DNA of 7,713 bases, from NCBI GenBank assembly GCA_003451355.1, contig DMDX01000010.1:1-7713 (forward strand). Reading direction: 5' to 3'. This stretch comes from Cryomorphaceae bacterium. Its GTDB lineage: Bacteria > Bacteroidota > Bacteroidia > Flavobacteriales > Schleiferiaceae. Both the position numbers and the translations under genes were made by a program. Shown here in pieces: positions 1 through 5,910 of the stretch; position 1 is the first letter of the stretch, and every line of letters starts with the position of its first letter. A model generated the notes under the pieces. That model was given only the letters and a program-made list of their open reading frames with translations. It made no database searches and was not told the DNA's origin.

Positions 1-974
1 CCTTCTTCTTCGGCTTTGTGCGCCAGCATGGCTCCGCGCACCACGTCACCAATCGCATAAATGTGCGGATGGCTCGTCTGAAGGTGGTCGTTCACGTCAA
101 GGCGTCCGCGGTCGTCGGCGGCGATGCCGGCGGCCTGGTAGTTCAGCCCGGCGGTGTTGGCCTTGCGGCCCACGGCTACGAGGCAGTAGTCGGCCTCAAA
201 CTCTACGGCATTACCCTTTTTGTTGGTCGCCTTCACCTTCACCACATCGCCGTGGCGCTCGACGCCCTCGACTTTGGTTCCGAGGTGAAACGTCATGCCG
301 GTCTTGCGCAGCACGCGCTGCATCTCTTTGCCGATCGACCCGTCCATGGTGGCGAGGATTGAGTCGGCGAATTCCACCACGGTCACTTCGGAGCCGAGGC
401 GCTTGTAGACGCTTCCAAGCTCAAGGCCAATCACGCCGCCGCCGATGACGACCATGCGTTTGGGCACCTCGGGCAGGCTGAGGGCTTCGGTCGAACTGAT
501 GATGCGCTCGCCGTCAAACTTGGCAAAAGGCAGCTCGATGGGGGTCGAACCGGTGGCTACGATGATGTGCTTGGCCTTGACGGTCAGCTCTTCGCTGCCG
601 GCGACTTTGACGGTATGTGAATCCACAAACGAACCGAGTCCCTTGAGGACGGTCACCTTGTTTTTGTTCATCAAAAAGTCGATACCCGAGCAGGTCGTGT
701 CGACGACTTGCTTCTTGCGGGCCATCATTTGCGGCCAGTTGATTTTGGGGGGCTCGACGTCGATTCCGTGCTCTGCAAACGCGTGCACGGCGTTATAGAA
801 GTGCTCTGACGAGTCAAGCAGCGCCTTCGAGGGGATGCAGCCCACGTTGAGGCAGGTTCCGCCAAGCGTCGGATCCTTCTCAACCAAAGCTGTTGAAAAA
901 CCAAGCTGGGCGCAGCGAATGGCGCTTACGTAGCCTCCGGGGCCGGCGCCGATAACAAGTACATCGAATTCCAT
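1..974 (-). CDS. lpdA: Dihydrolipoyl dehydrogenase (E3), C-terminal part outside window
   Basis: This is the FAD flavoprotein that reoxidises the dihydrolipoyl groups of 2-oxo-acid dehydrogenase complexes (pyruvate, 2-oxoglutarate, branched-chain) and of the glycine cleavage system, passing electrons to NAD+ in the cytoplasm. The visible 324 residues start at the ATG at 974-972. They show the N-terminal FAD-binding motif GAGPGG (residues 9-14), the redox disulfide motif GGTCLNVGCIPSK with C41 and C46, the ATG motif (140-142), the NAD-binding motif GGGVIG (178-183) and the second FAD motif YAIGD (306-310). The interface domain with the catalytic His-Glu pair (family length about 465 aa) lies beyond base 1. 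The start is fixed by the family N-terminus (MEFDVLVIGAGPGG). A TACCTTTG box ends 4 nt upstream of it, so the mRNA may be leaderless. Downstream of lnt on the same strand, 70 nt away, it appears to have its own promoter. Confidence 0.96.
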   Translation of the reverse strand, partial: MEFDVLVIGAGPGGYVSAIRCAQLGFSTALVEKDPTLGGTCLNVGCIPSKALLDSSEHFYNAVHAFAEHGIDVEPPKINWPQMMARKKQVVDTTCSGIDFLMNKNKVTVLKGLGSFVDSHTVKVAGSEELTVKAKHIIVATGSTPIELPFAKFDGERIISSTEALSLPEVPKRMVVIGGGVIGLELGSVYKRLGSEVTVVEFADSILATMDGSIGKEMQRVLRKTGMTFHLGTKVEGVERHGDVVKVKATNKKGNAVEFEADYCLVAVGRKANTAGLNYQAAGIAADDRGRLDVNDHLQTSHPHIYAIGDVVRGAMLAHKAEEE

Positions 975-978
975 AGCG

Positions 979-986
979 CAAAGGTA
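979..986 (-). promoter_or_regulatory. -7 promoter element TACCTTTG of lpdA
   Basis: The minus strand reads TACCTTTG, a perfect match to the Bacteroidota primary sigma factor -7 consensus TAnnTTTG. Only four bases (CGCT) separate it from the lpdA ATG. With the usual few-nucleotide distance from box to transcription start, the transcript would begin at or within a base or two of the start codon. No clear -33 TTG element was found at the usual distance upstream. Confidence 0.7.
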
Positions 987-1044
987 GGCCTCACGGGCGT
1001 GCGCGAGGGCGCCTCAGAGTCGGAATTCCGCCCGCAGCAGCGCG

Positions 1045-2643
1045 CTACGCGGCCTTTAACCCGCGCAACCGACGCACCAGCAGGCTCAGCAGTAAAAAGC
1101 CAAAGACAAACAGGCCCCACTGCCCGACCACGTCGCCGTGGACGGCAAAAAAGCTAGGCTCAGAAAAGGTGGGAACCGTCGCCTTGAGGATTCCCTCACG
1201 ACCCCAGCCGAGCGACTGCTGCACCTGCCCGTCGGGGCCGATTACGGCTGAGATTCCGGTGTTGGCGCTGCGAAGCACCGAGCGGTGCTGCTCAATGGCG
1301 CGCAGTCGGGCGTAGTGAAGGTGGGCGACATGCCCCGAGGTGTTGCCCCACCATCCGTCGTTGGTGATGATGGTGAGCACTTCAGCTCCGGCATTCGAAA
1401 ACTCGGCGGCGTAGGGACCAAAATCCTGTTCCCAACAGATGGGGGCGCCGATGCGGGGCAGGTCGGGGCCGGCCTCAAATACAGCGCGTTCGGTCTGGGT
1501 GGCGAGGGTGCCGCTGGTTCCGCCCAGCGAAAGGGTGAGGTCGCCCAGCAATCCACTGAGGGTTTGCACCATGGGCATGGTCTCGACGCCGACCACCAAC
1601 TTGGACTTGCGGTAGACCTGCAGCGGCAGGCCGGCCCTAAAGAAGAGGGCGCTGTTGGCGTAGCTCACGAAGCGGCGGTCGTCGATCCGGCGGGCGGCGG
1701 AGTTTTCGGGTTCGGAACCGTGCAGTCGGTAGGTCGTCGCACCGAGAACCACGCCCCAGCCATTGCGCAGCAGGGGCTCAAAGGCAATCAGCGAAGGCCA
1801 GTTTGACGCATAGATTTCGTCGATGCCCTCGTGCAAAAAGGTTTCGGGGAGCACGAGCAGTCCGGGTGCGGAATCGGCCTGAGCCGCCGCGAGTTCTACC
1901 CACTTGCGGGCCTGCTGAAGGTCCGGAGTCTGAAACTTTTGGGTGTAGGGGTCGACGTTGGGCTGTACGACCAGGGCGCGCAGGCTTCCGGTCGGTTGTT
2001 GGGCATCAAGCCACGAACCAACGGCATAGCTCAGGACAATGGGGCCAAGCACGGTAGCCAGGAGCACCCGGCGCAGGCGGCGGGTTCCGCCATCAGCCAA
2101 CTGCCATACCACGACGTTAGCGATGAGCAACCAAAGGGTTCCGCCCCGCGGACCCGTCCAGGCGTACCAGCGCACCCAGTGCGGAACCTCGGCAAAAGCG
2201 TTGCCCAAATTCAGCCACGGAAAGCTAAAGGCCCAGTCGTCGTGCAGGATTTCGATGGCCAACCAACCCGTTACCCAGATCCAGAGGGCCGTGCGGACGC
2301 CGACCTGGCGTGCGGCATAGCTGTAAAGGGTCCAGACGCCGGTCATGAGGGTTCCGTTGATGAGCACCGTCCCAAGGACGCCCGACCAGTGGGCGCCCGC
2401 GACCCACCAGGTGGTTCCGAGGTTAAACAACGCCATGCTGGCGTAGGCCCACCCGGCAAATTGGCGGAGTTTGCCGCCACGCATCCGCCCTTCGAGCACG
2501 AGCATCGGTACCATCGAAACCCACAGCAGTGGTGCCAGAATGGGGAATTCGTGGTAGCCCAGCGCACCTGGCCACGCAATGCTTAAGAGGAGTGGAGTCA
2601 GCAGGGCCAAGGCCCAATTCGGAAGTCGGTTCAAGATCGCCAT
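1045..2643 (-). CDS. lnt: Apolipoprotein N-acyltransferase
   Basis: Lnt is an inner-membrane enzyme that transfers an acyl chain from a phospholipid to the N-terminal diacylglyceryl-cysteine of lipoproteins, the last step of lipoprotein maturation after Lgt and LspA. The 532-aa product (E. coli Lnt is 512 aa) has an N-terminal bundle of hydrophobic segments between about residues 10 and 210. A periplasmic nitrilase-fold domain follows (about 220-495), then a C-terminal membrane segment (about 506-523) and a basic tail. The Glu-Lys-Cys triad is visible: E267 in LVLPETF, K346 in VYRKSKLV and C403 in APICWEQ. The assisting Glu E354 and the conserved TNDGWWG (427-433) are also present. An upstream in-frame ATG at 2733 would add 30 residues that overlap the divergent pssA coding start and would lie upstream of the promoter box at 2649-2656. 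The ATG at 2643 is therefore chosen, and it gives a normal hydrophobic N-terminus. Confidence 0.94.
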   Translation of the reverse strand: MAILNRLPNWALALLTPLLLSIAWPGALGYHEFPILAPLLWVSMVPMLVLEGRMRGGKLRQFAGWAYASMALFNLGTTWWVAGAHWSGVLGTVLINGTLMTGVWTLYSYAARQVGVRTALWIWVTGWLAIEILHDDWAFSFPWLNLGNAFAEVPHWVRWYAWTGPRGGTLWLLIANVVVWQLADGGTRRLRRVLLATVLGPIVLSYAVGSWLDAQQPTGSLRALVVQPNVDPYTQKFQTPDLQQARKWVELAAAQADSAPGLLVLPETFLHEGIDEIYASNWPSLIAFEPLLRNGWGVVLGATTYRLHGSEPENSAARRIDDRRFVSYANSALFFRAGLPLQVYRKSKLVVGVETMPMVQTLSGLLGDLTLSLGGTSGTLATQTERAVFEAGPDLPRIGAPICWEQDFGPYAAEFSNAGAEVLTIITNDGWWGNTSGHVAHLHYARLRAIEQHRSVLRSANTGISAVIGPDGQVQQSLGWGREGILKATVPTFSEPSFFAVHGDVVGQWGLFVFGFLLLSLLVRRLRGLKAA

Positions 2644-2648
2644 GACCC

Positions 2649-2656
2649 CAAAGGTA
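2649..2656 (-). promoter_or_regulatory. -7 promoter element TACCTTTG of lnt
   Basis: The minus strand reads TACCTTTG, identical to the lpdA box and a perfect TAnnTTTG match. Five bases (GGGTC) separate it from the lnt ATG at 2643, which predicts a start site at or next to the start codon. The DNA where its -33 contact would fall is the start of the divergent pssA gene, and no TTG is evident there. Confidence 0.7.
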
Positions 2657-2662
2657 GCGCCG

Positions 2663-2670
2663 TACTTTTG
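2663..2670 (+). promoter_or_regulatory. -7 promoter element TACTTTTG of pssA operon
   Basis: The plus strand reads TACTTTTG, a perfect TAnnTTTG match, followed by four bases (TGGT) and the pssA ATG at 2675. It lies only 6 bp from the opposing lnt box, so the two promoters overlap and RNA polymerase could not occupy both at once. No good -33 TTG is seen upstream, where the lnt coding start lies. Confidence 0.7.
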
Positions 2671-2674
2671 TGGT

Positions 2675-3349
2675 ATGCGATGGATTCCGAATGCCCTCAC
2701 CTTGGGCAACGTAGCGAGCGGTATGGCCGCCATTTGGTACTTAATGTTTCAAAATTTCGAATACGCCACGGTCGCCGTGATGCTGGCGTTTGTTTTTGAC
2801 GGCCTCGACGGCTGGGCGGCCCGCAAAGTCGGCGTGAGCGGCGAGCTCGGCGTGCAGCTCGACAGCCTCGCGGACGCGATTACGTTTGGAGTGGTTCCGG
2901 GATTCATGTGGATGCAGCTCGCGATGTGGATGAATACCGGATACGGCTGGCCCGCACTGCCGGTGCTCGGCTGGGCCGTGACGCTCGCCTCGGTCTACCG
3001 ATTGGCGCGCTTTAATTCAGACATGAAGGACTACCCGGGGTTCATGGGCATGCCCACTCCTGCCAATACGGCTTTTGTGTTGGGCTTGATGTACGCTGCA
3101 GATGCGGAACTGATTCCGCTGCACCCTGCCATGTATTTGGTGGCGCTGGCGTGGTCGGTCTACAGTTTGAATGCCAATTTTACCGTAGCCTCTTTGAAGG
3201 ACTTGCCCACAACGTGGTTTAAGCGAGGGTTTCGTGTGGCATGGCTCGCTGTTTCCCTCACGGCATTTGCGTTTTGGGGCTTGGCCGCGATGGCCGTTGC
3301 CGTACCTTTGCTGCCTGTAGTTTCTGCCCTCGAAAAACGCTTTTTATGA
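2675..3349 (+). CDS. pssA: CDP-diacylglycerol--serine O-phosphatidyltransferase (phosphatidylserine synthase)
   Basis: This integral membrane enzyme condenses CDP-diacylglycerol with L-serine to give phosphatidylserine and CMP, the committed step towards phosphatidylethanolamine. The 224-aa protein begins MRWIPNALTLGNVASG, a typical start for the CDP-alcohol phosphatidyltransferase class-I PssA group. It carries the complete signature D-x2-D-G-x2-A-R-x8-G-x3-D-x3-D: D42, D45, G46, A49, R50, G59, D63 and D67. Several hydrophobic segments follow, as expected for about six membrane helices. The specificity call (serine rather than glycerol-phosphate or inositol) rests on overall resemblance. In-frame starts further upstream (from 2579) run through lnt and its promoter and are rejected. 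The last four bases (ATGA) overlap the start of purS, implying translational coupling. It is the first gene of an operon with purS and the aldo/keto reductase. Confidence 0.92.
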   Translation: MRWIPNALTLGNVASGMAAIWYLMFQNFEYATVAVMLAFVFDGLDGWAARKVGVSGELGVQLDSLADAITFGVVPGFMWMQLAMWMNTGYGWPALPVLGWAVTLASVYRLARFNSDMKDYPGFMGMPTPANTAFVLGLMYAADAELIPLHPAMYLVALAWSVYSLNANFTVASLKDLPTTWFKRGFRVAWLAVSLTAFAFWGLAAMAVAVPLLPVVSALEKRFL

Positions 3350-3600
3350 AATTCCGCGCTGAAATCAACGTGATGCCGCACAAGGCACTTTTGGACCCCC
3401 AAGGCAAGGCCGTGAGCCACAGCATGCCGTCGCTCGGCCTCGCTGAGATCGGCGGAGTCCGAATCGGCAAGCACATCACCCTCGAGGTGGAGGCCGCCAG
3501 CAAGGACGAGGCCCACGAGAAGGTAACCTTGGCCTGCCAAAAGCTGCTCGCCAACCCCATCATGGAGAGTTTCGAGTTCGAGCTCTTCAACCAAGCCTAA
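3346..3600 (+). CDS. purS: Phosphoribosylformylglycinamidine synthase subunit PurS
   Basis: PurS is the small structural subunit of the three-part FGAM synthase (PurS-PurL-PurQ), the fourth step of de novo purine synthesis. It bridges the glutaminase PurQ and small-type PurL and helps ammonia transfer. The 84-aa product has the family length and pattern: a beta strand (MKFRAEINVMP), the segment LLDPQGKAV, then VRIGKHITLEVEA, a helix with EAHEKVTLACQKLLANP and a final strand ESFEFELF. The ATG overlaps the pssA stop in ATGA. No purL or purQ is visible next to it, which is unusual for this gene. Its partners should be elsewhere in the genome if the host has the small PurL type. The next gene follows after 4 nt. 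Confidence 0.88.
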   Translation: MKFRAEINVMPHKALLDPQGKAVSHSMPSLGLAEIGGVRIGKHITLEVEAASKDEAHEKVTLACQKLLANPIMESFEFELFNQA

Positions 3601-3604
3601 AGCC

Positions 3605-4588
3605 ATGGAATACCGTCGTTTAGGTCGCTCTGGCTTGCAGCTTAGCGAGCTATCCTTCGGAACCTGGATCACCTTCGGCAACCAAATCCCCTACCCGACC
3701 GCCAAAGACCTGTTCGTAGCGGCCTACGACGCCGGGGTCAACTTTTTTGACAACGCCGAAGTCTACGCCCACGGCGAGTCCGAGCTCGTGATGGGCCGCA
3801 TCCTCAGCGAGGTCGGCTGGTCGCGCGACAGCTACACGGTGTCGTCCAAGGTCTTTTTTGGCGCCGGAGGCAAGCTCCCCACCCAGCGCGGGCTGCACCG
3901 CAAGCACGTCGTCGAGGCCTGCCACCAAGCGCTCGAACGCCTTCGTGTCGACTACTTGGACCTGTACTTCTGCCACCGTCCCGACAAAGCGACTCCGATC
4001 GAAGAGACGGTCTGGACGATGCACCAACTGATTATGCAGGGCAAAATCCTGTACTGGGGCACCTCAGAGTGGAGCGCCGAAGAGATCATGGACGCCCAGC
4101 GCGTCGCCGACCAGCACCACCTGATTGGCCCGACCATGGAGCAGCCGCAGTACAACCTGCTGCACCGCGAAAAAATGGAGTCCGAGTTTCTGCGCCTTTT
4201 TGAGCGCATCGGCCTCGGAACCACCATCTGGTCGCCCCTCGCCTCTGGCATTTTGACCAACAAGTACCGCGACGGGCTCCGCGACGACTTTCGCCTGAAC
4301 CGCGACGAGCTTTCATGGCTGAAAGACCGCAACGTCGTAGACGAAAAACTGGCCATAGCCGGCCGCTTGGCCGACCTCGCATCAGAGCTCGGCATCACGC
4401 CAGCCCAACTAAGCATCGCATGGTGCCTCAAGAATCCGCACGTATCGACCGTCATGCTCGGCGCGACCCGTGTAGATCAACTGAGCGAAAACCTGAAGGC
4501 CGCTGAAGCCGTGGCGCTGCTGACCCCCGAGGTCATGGAGCGCATTGAGGGCATTGTGGGTAACAAGCCTGAACTGGCGCCGTACTAA
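3605..4588 (+). CDS. Aldo/keto reductase, Kv-beta/YghZ-like (AKR6-type)
   Basis: This is a cytoplasmic NADPH-dependent oxidoreductase of the (beta/alpha)8-barrel aldo/keto reductase superfamily, reducing aldehydes or ketones; the substrate cannot be read from sequence. The 327-aa product has the full catalytic tetrad D49 and Y54 (FFDNAEVYAHG), K82 (SSKVFFG) and H124 (YFCHRPD). The stretches TPIEETVWTM, YWGTSEWS, EQPQYNLLHREK and TIWSPLASGI closely follow the voltage-gated potassium channel beta-subunit group and its bacterial relatives. The canonical His is present at the position where, from memory, mammalian Kv-beta has Asn. The C-terminal cofactor-binding part is seen as LGATRVDQLSENLKA. 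It begins 4 nt after purS and appears to be the last gene of the pssA operon. No association with a potassium channel is visible locally, so a general carbonyl reductase role is more likely. Confidence 0.93.
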   Translation: MEYRRLGRSGLQLSELSFGTWITFGNQIPYPTAKDLFVAAYDAGVNFFDNAEVYAHGESELVMGRILSEVGWSRDSYTVSSKVFFGAGGKLPTQRGLHRKHVVEACHQALERLRVDYLDLYFCHRPDKATPIEETVWTMHQLIMQGKILYWGTSEWSAEEIMDAQRVADQHHLIGPTMEQPQYNLLHREKMESEFLRLFERIGLGTTIWSPLASGILTNKYRDGLRDDFRLNRDELSWLKDRNVVDEKLAIAGRLADLASELGITPAQLSIAWCLKNPHVSTVMLGATRVDQLSENLKAAEAVALLTPEVMERIEGIVGNKPELAPY

Positions 4589-4658
4589 GCAACCGTTTTC
4601 TTTCGTTTAACCACGGCTCTCAAAACCGTTGGAACCGACTCGTGCGCTGCACCGGTTG

Positions 4659-4666
4659 GAGTTTTG
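4659..4666 (+). promoter_or_regulatory. Weak candidate -7 element GAGTTTTG upstream of the secreted-subunit gene
   Basis: GAGTTTTG matches five of the six fixed positions of TAnnTTTG and is the best plus-strand match in the 126-nt gap after the aldo/keto reductase gene. It would give a start site near 4671 and a leader of roughly 45 nt, unlike the leaderless genes to the left. No -33 TTG is found at the usual spacing. A poorer alternative is TAACCTTA at 4692-4699. Confidence 0.25.
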
Positions 4667-4672
4667 GTCCGT

Positions 4673-4687
4673 TCCCCGCGGTGGGGA
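4673..4687 (+). other. Small hairpin in the leader of the secreted-subunit gene
   Basis: TCCCC-GCGGT-GGGGA forms a 5-bp perfect stem with a 5-nt loop, directly followed by the palindrome AGCGCT, about 28 nt before the start codon at 4715. No T-run follows, so it is not a typical terminator for the preceding operon. It could stabilise the 5' end of the subunit mRNA, but it may be a chance product of high GC content. Confidence 0.3.
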
Positions 4688-4689
4688 GC
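4675..4689 (+). repeat. 15-bp direct repeat, copy 1
   Basis: CCCGCGGTGGGGAGC occurs here, in the leader of the subunit gene, and again at 5380-5394 inside the chaperone-like gene, in the same orientation. Chance cannot be excluded at this length and GC content. Confidence 0.4.
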
Positions 4690-4714
4690 GCTAACCTTAA
4701 TTCTCTTTCTTGTT

Positions 4715-5257
4715 ATGCGTACGTTGCTTCTTGCCAGCTCAGTGCTGGTTGCTTTCTCTGCTACAGCCCAAAATGCCGACTTTGTGGATGCCACCATTAA
4801 CGTCGACGAGGCCGCGATGATTCGCGCCGTCAACGCCCAGGGCGCCAGCTTAACTGACATGACGTTCAACATCATTGCTCCGTCCGTGGTGGGCGCACCC
4901 TTTGACCAAGTTGCGAGCCAAACCATGTACCTGCAGTACACGTCGGTAAAGGGCGCAGCTCCCGACGACCAGCGTCAGGTTTCGGTTGACGTAATCGGTG
5001 GTGACTTCCCTGCGGGTGTGAGCCTTTCGCTCGCCGCTAGTGCTGCCGGAACCGGAACCACAGGCCTCGGCCATGAAATCACCTTGGACAACAGCCAGCA
5101 GTCGGCGGTCCTGCTCAGCGGACTGGGTTCGGCCTACAGCGGAACCTCAGCCGGCCAGGGCATACCCGTGACATACGTGCTGAACTACGCCACCGAAAAC
5201 TTGGATGCGTCCACGGCTGGAATTGTTTCACTACAGTTCACGATTAGCAACATTTAA
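4715..5257 (+). CDS. Small secreted beta-rich protein, candidate surface-fibre subunit
   Basis: This gene is not recognised as a named family. The 180-aa product starts with a clear Sec signal peptide (MRTLLLASSVLVAFSATA), probably cut before Q19. There is no lipobox, no cysteine and no membrane segment after cleavage. The mature chain is rich in Ala, Ser, Thr and Gly, with short alternating strands such as RQVSVDVIG, GVSLSLAASA and IPVTYVLNY, ending in a strand IVSLQFTISNI. From memory this resembles Bacteroidota hypothetical secreted proteins and DUF4402-like pilin-fold proteins with a GxGSAYxG...LTY pattern. Followed by a PapD-like gene and a barrel gene, it is best read as the exported subunit of that system. 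The ATG at 4715 is preferred over 4664, which would add 17 residues before the signal peptide. A hairpin terminator directly follows, so this gene is probably expressed more strongly than the two downstream. Confidence 0.75.
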   Translation: MRTLLLASSVLVAFSATAQNADFVDATINVDEAAMIRAVNAQGASLTDMTFNIIAPSVVGAPFDQVASQTMYLQYTSVKGAAPDDQRQVSVDVIGGDFPAGVSLSLAASAAGTGTTGLGHEITLDNSQQSAVLLSGLGSAYSGTSAGQGIPVTYVLNYATENLDASTAGIVSLQFTISNI

Positions 5258-5910
5258 TGGGTTGTTGGTTTGAAGGCCCAGCGTTCCGCTGGGCCTTCCT
5301 TTTCTCGATTCTTTCACAGTTCGCCTCAGCTCAGATCGTAGTGGTCAATGGCCTCGGACACTTTCACCCATGGGACCAACCCGCGGTGGGGAGCATCGTC
5401 CTGATGAACCCCACCGACGATAGTTTGAGGGTGATCGTTCAAAATGACAGCCTTTGGGGCCCCCGGCATCCGCTGCGGATTGCCAGCGAAGTCCGAATGC
5501 CTCCCCAAAGCCGAAAATCACTGCCCTACGAATGGCTGGAAATCGATTCATCGAGCCAAGGCGTGCGCATCTACCTGTCGACAGTGACCGATGCGGTCCC
5601 CGACCCCACTTCGTCGGGAGAACTTCGGTTTCACATCTCAACTCGGTATGCGGTGGACCTCTACCGTGGGCGGATCGCCGACGACCTCGAAGTCGCCTGG
5701 ACTCCGGACGGGGTACGCGTGCACAACCGCGGCCGTGATTTTTGGGCGGGCTCGTGCTATCCACTTGACGGCTCCATGCGCGGAACCTCTCGACTCGCCA
5801 GCGGCGTTCTTCGGCCTGGTGACGTGCGAATTTGGAGTGTTCCTGCCGGTGCCGACGGCATTTGGCTTGAACGCGTGGACGGGTATGTCGTTGCGAGTCC
5901 CAAGCCGTGA
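5257..5910 (+). CDS. Putative PapD-like periplasmic chaperone
   Basis: This 217-aa protein has an N-terminal hydrophobic stretch (WAFLFSILSQFASA, residues 12-25) that looks like a signal peptide cut before Q26. Two immunoglobulin-like halves can be recognised. The first (about 27-138) has the chaperone-type pattern GSIVLMNPTDDSLRVIV, then MPPQSRKSLPY, then VRIYLSTVTDAVPDP and RFHISTRYAVDLYRG. The second (about 143-214) has LEVAWTPDGVRVHNRGRDFW, then LRPGDVRIWSVP and a terminal strand. This order matches PapD/FimC-like chaperones, which fold pilus subunits in the periplasm and hand them to an outer-membrane usher. The similarity is judged by eye and is distant; the subunit-anchoring Arg/Lys pair could not be assigned. 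The ATG overlaps the upstream stop in TAATG. It is the only start that keeps the signal peptide, which places the hairpin at 5272-5298 inside the coding sequence. Confidence 0.72.
   Translation: MGCWFEGPAFRWAFLFSILSQFASAQIVVVNGLGHFHPWDQPAVGSIVLMNPTDDSLRVIVQNDSLWGPRHPLRIASEVRMPPQSRKSLPYEWLEIDSSSQGVRIYLSTVTDAVPDPTSSGELRFHISTRYAVDLYRGRIADDLEVAWTPDGVRVHNRGRDFWAGSCYPLDGSMRGTSRLASGVLRPGDVRIWSVPAGADGIWLERVDGYVVASPKP
5272..5305 (+). terminator. Rho-independent terminator-like hairpin inside the start of the chaperone-like gene
   Basis: GAAGGCCCAGCG (5272-5283) pairs perfectly with CGCTGGGCCTTC (5287-5298) around a 3-nt loop TTC, and CTTTTCT follows. The 12-bp GC-rich stem plus T-run is directional for the plus strand; no T-run flanks it on the minus strand. 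It starts 15 nt after the stop codon of the secreted-subunit gene, the expected place for that gene's terminator. It also encodes residues 6-14 of the next gene. It probably acts as a partial terminator or attenuator that sets the ratio of subunit to downstream products, and it may also stabilise the 3' end of the subunit mRNA. Confidence 0.8.
5380..5394 (+). repeat. 15-bp direct repeat, copy 2
   Basis: CCCGCGGTGGGGAGC lies within the chaperone-like gene and encodes part of the segment PAVGSI. It is identical to the copy at 4675-4689 upstream of the subunit gene. Confidence 0.4.

Noticed and set aside
18..798. Plus-strand open frames opposite lpdA
   Set aside because: The minus-strand frame encodes all diagnostic lipoamide dehydrogenase motifs without interruption, so these are shadows.
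1831..2586. 251-aa plus-strand open frame opposite lnt
   Set aside because: It is an antisense shadow of a clear lnt gene in GC-rich DNA. The translation is low-complexity, rich in Gly, Pro and Arg, with no recognisable domain.
2579..2674. 32-residue N-terminal extension of pssA to an ATG at 2579
   Set aside because: It runs through the lnt start and through the pssA promoter box. The family N-terminus (IPNALTLGN) begins right after the ATG at 2675.
2644..2733. 30-residue N-terminal extension of lnt to an ATG at 2733
   Set aside because: It would overlap the divergent pssA coding start, lie upstream of the lnt promoter box and add a segment unlike Lnt. The ATG at 2643 gives a normal N-terminus.
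4673..4692. Hairpin TCCCC-GCGGT-GGGGA as terminator of the pssA operon
   Set aside because: The stem is only 5 bp and is not followed by a T-run, so it is listed only as a possible leader structure.
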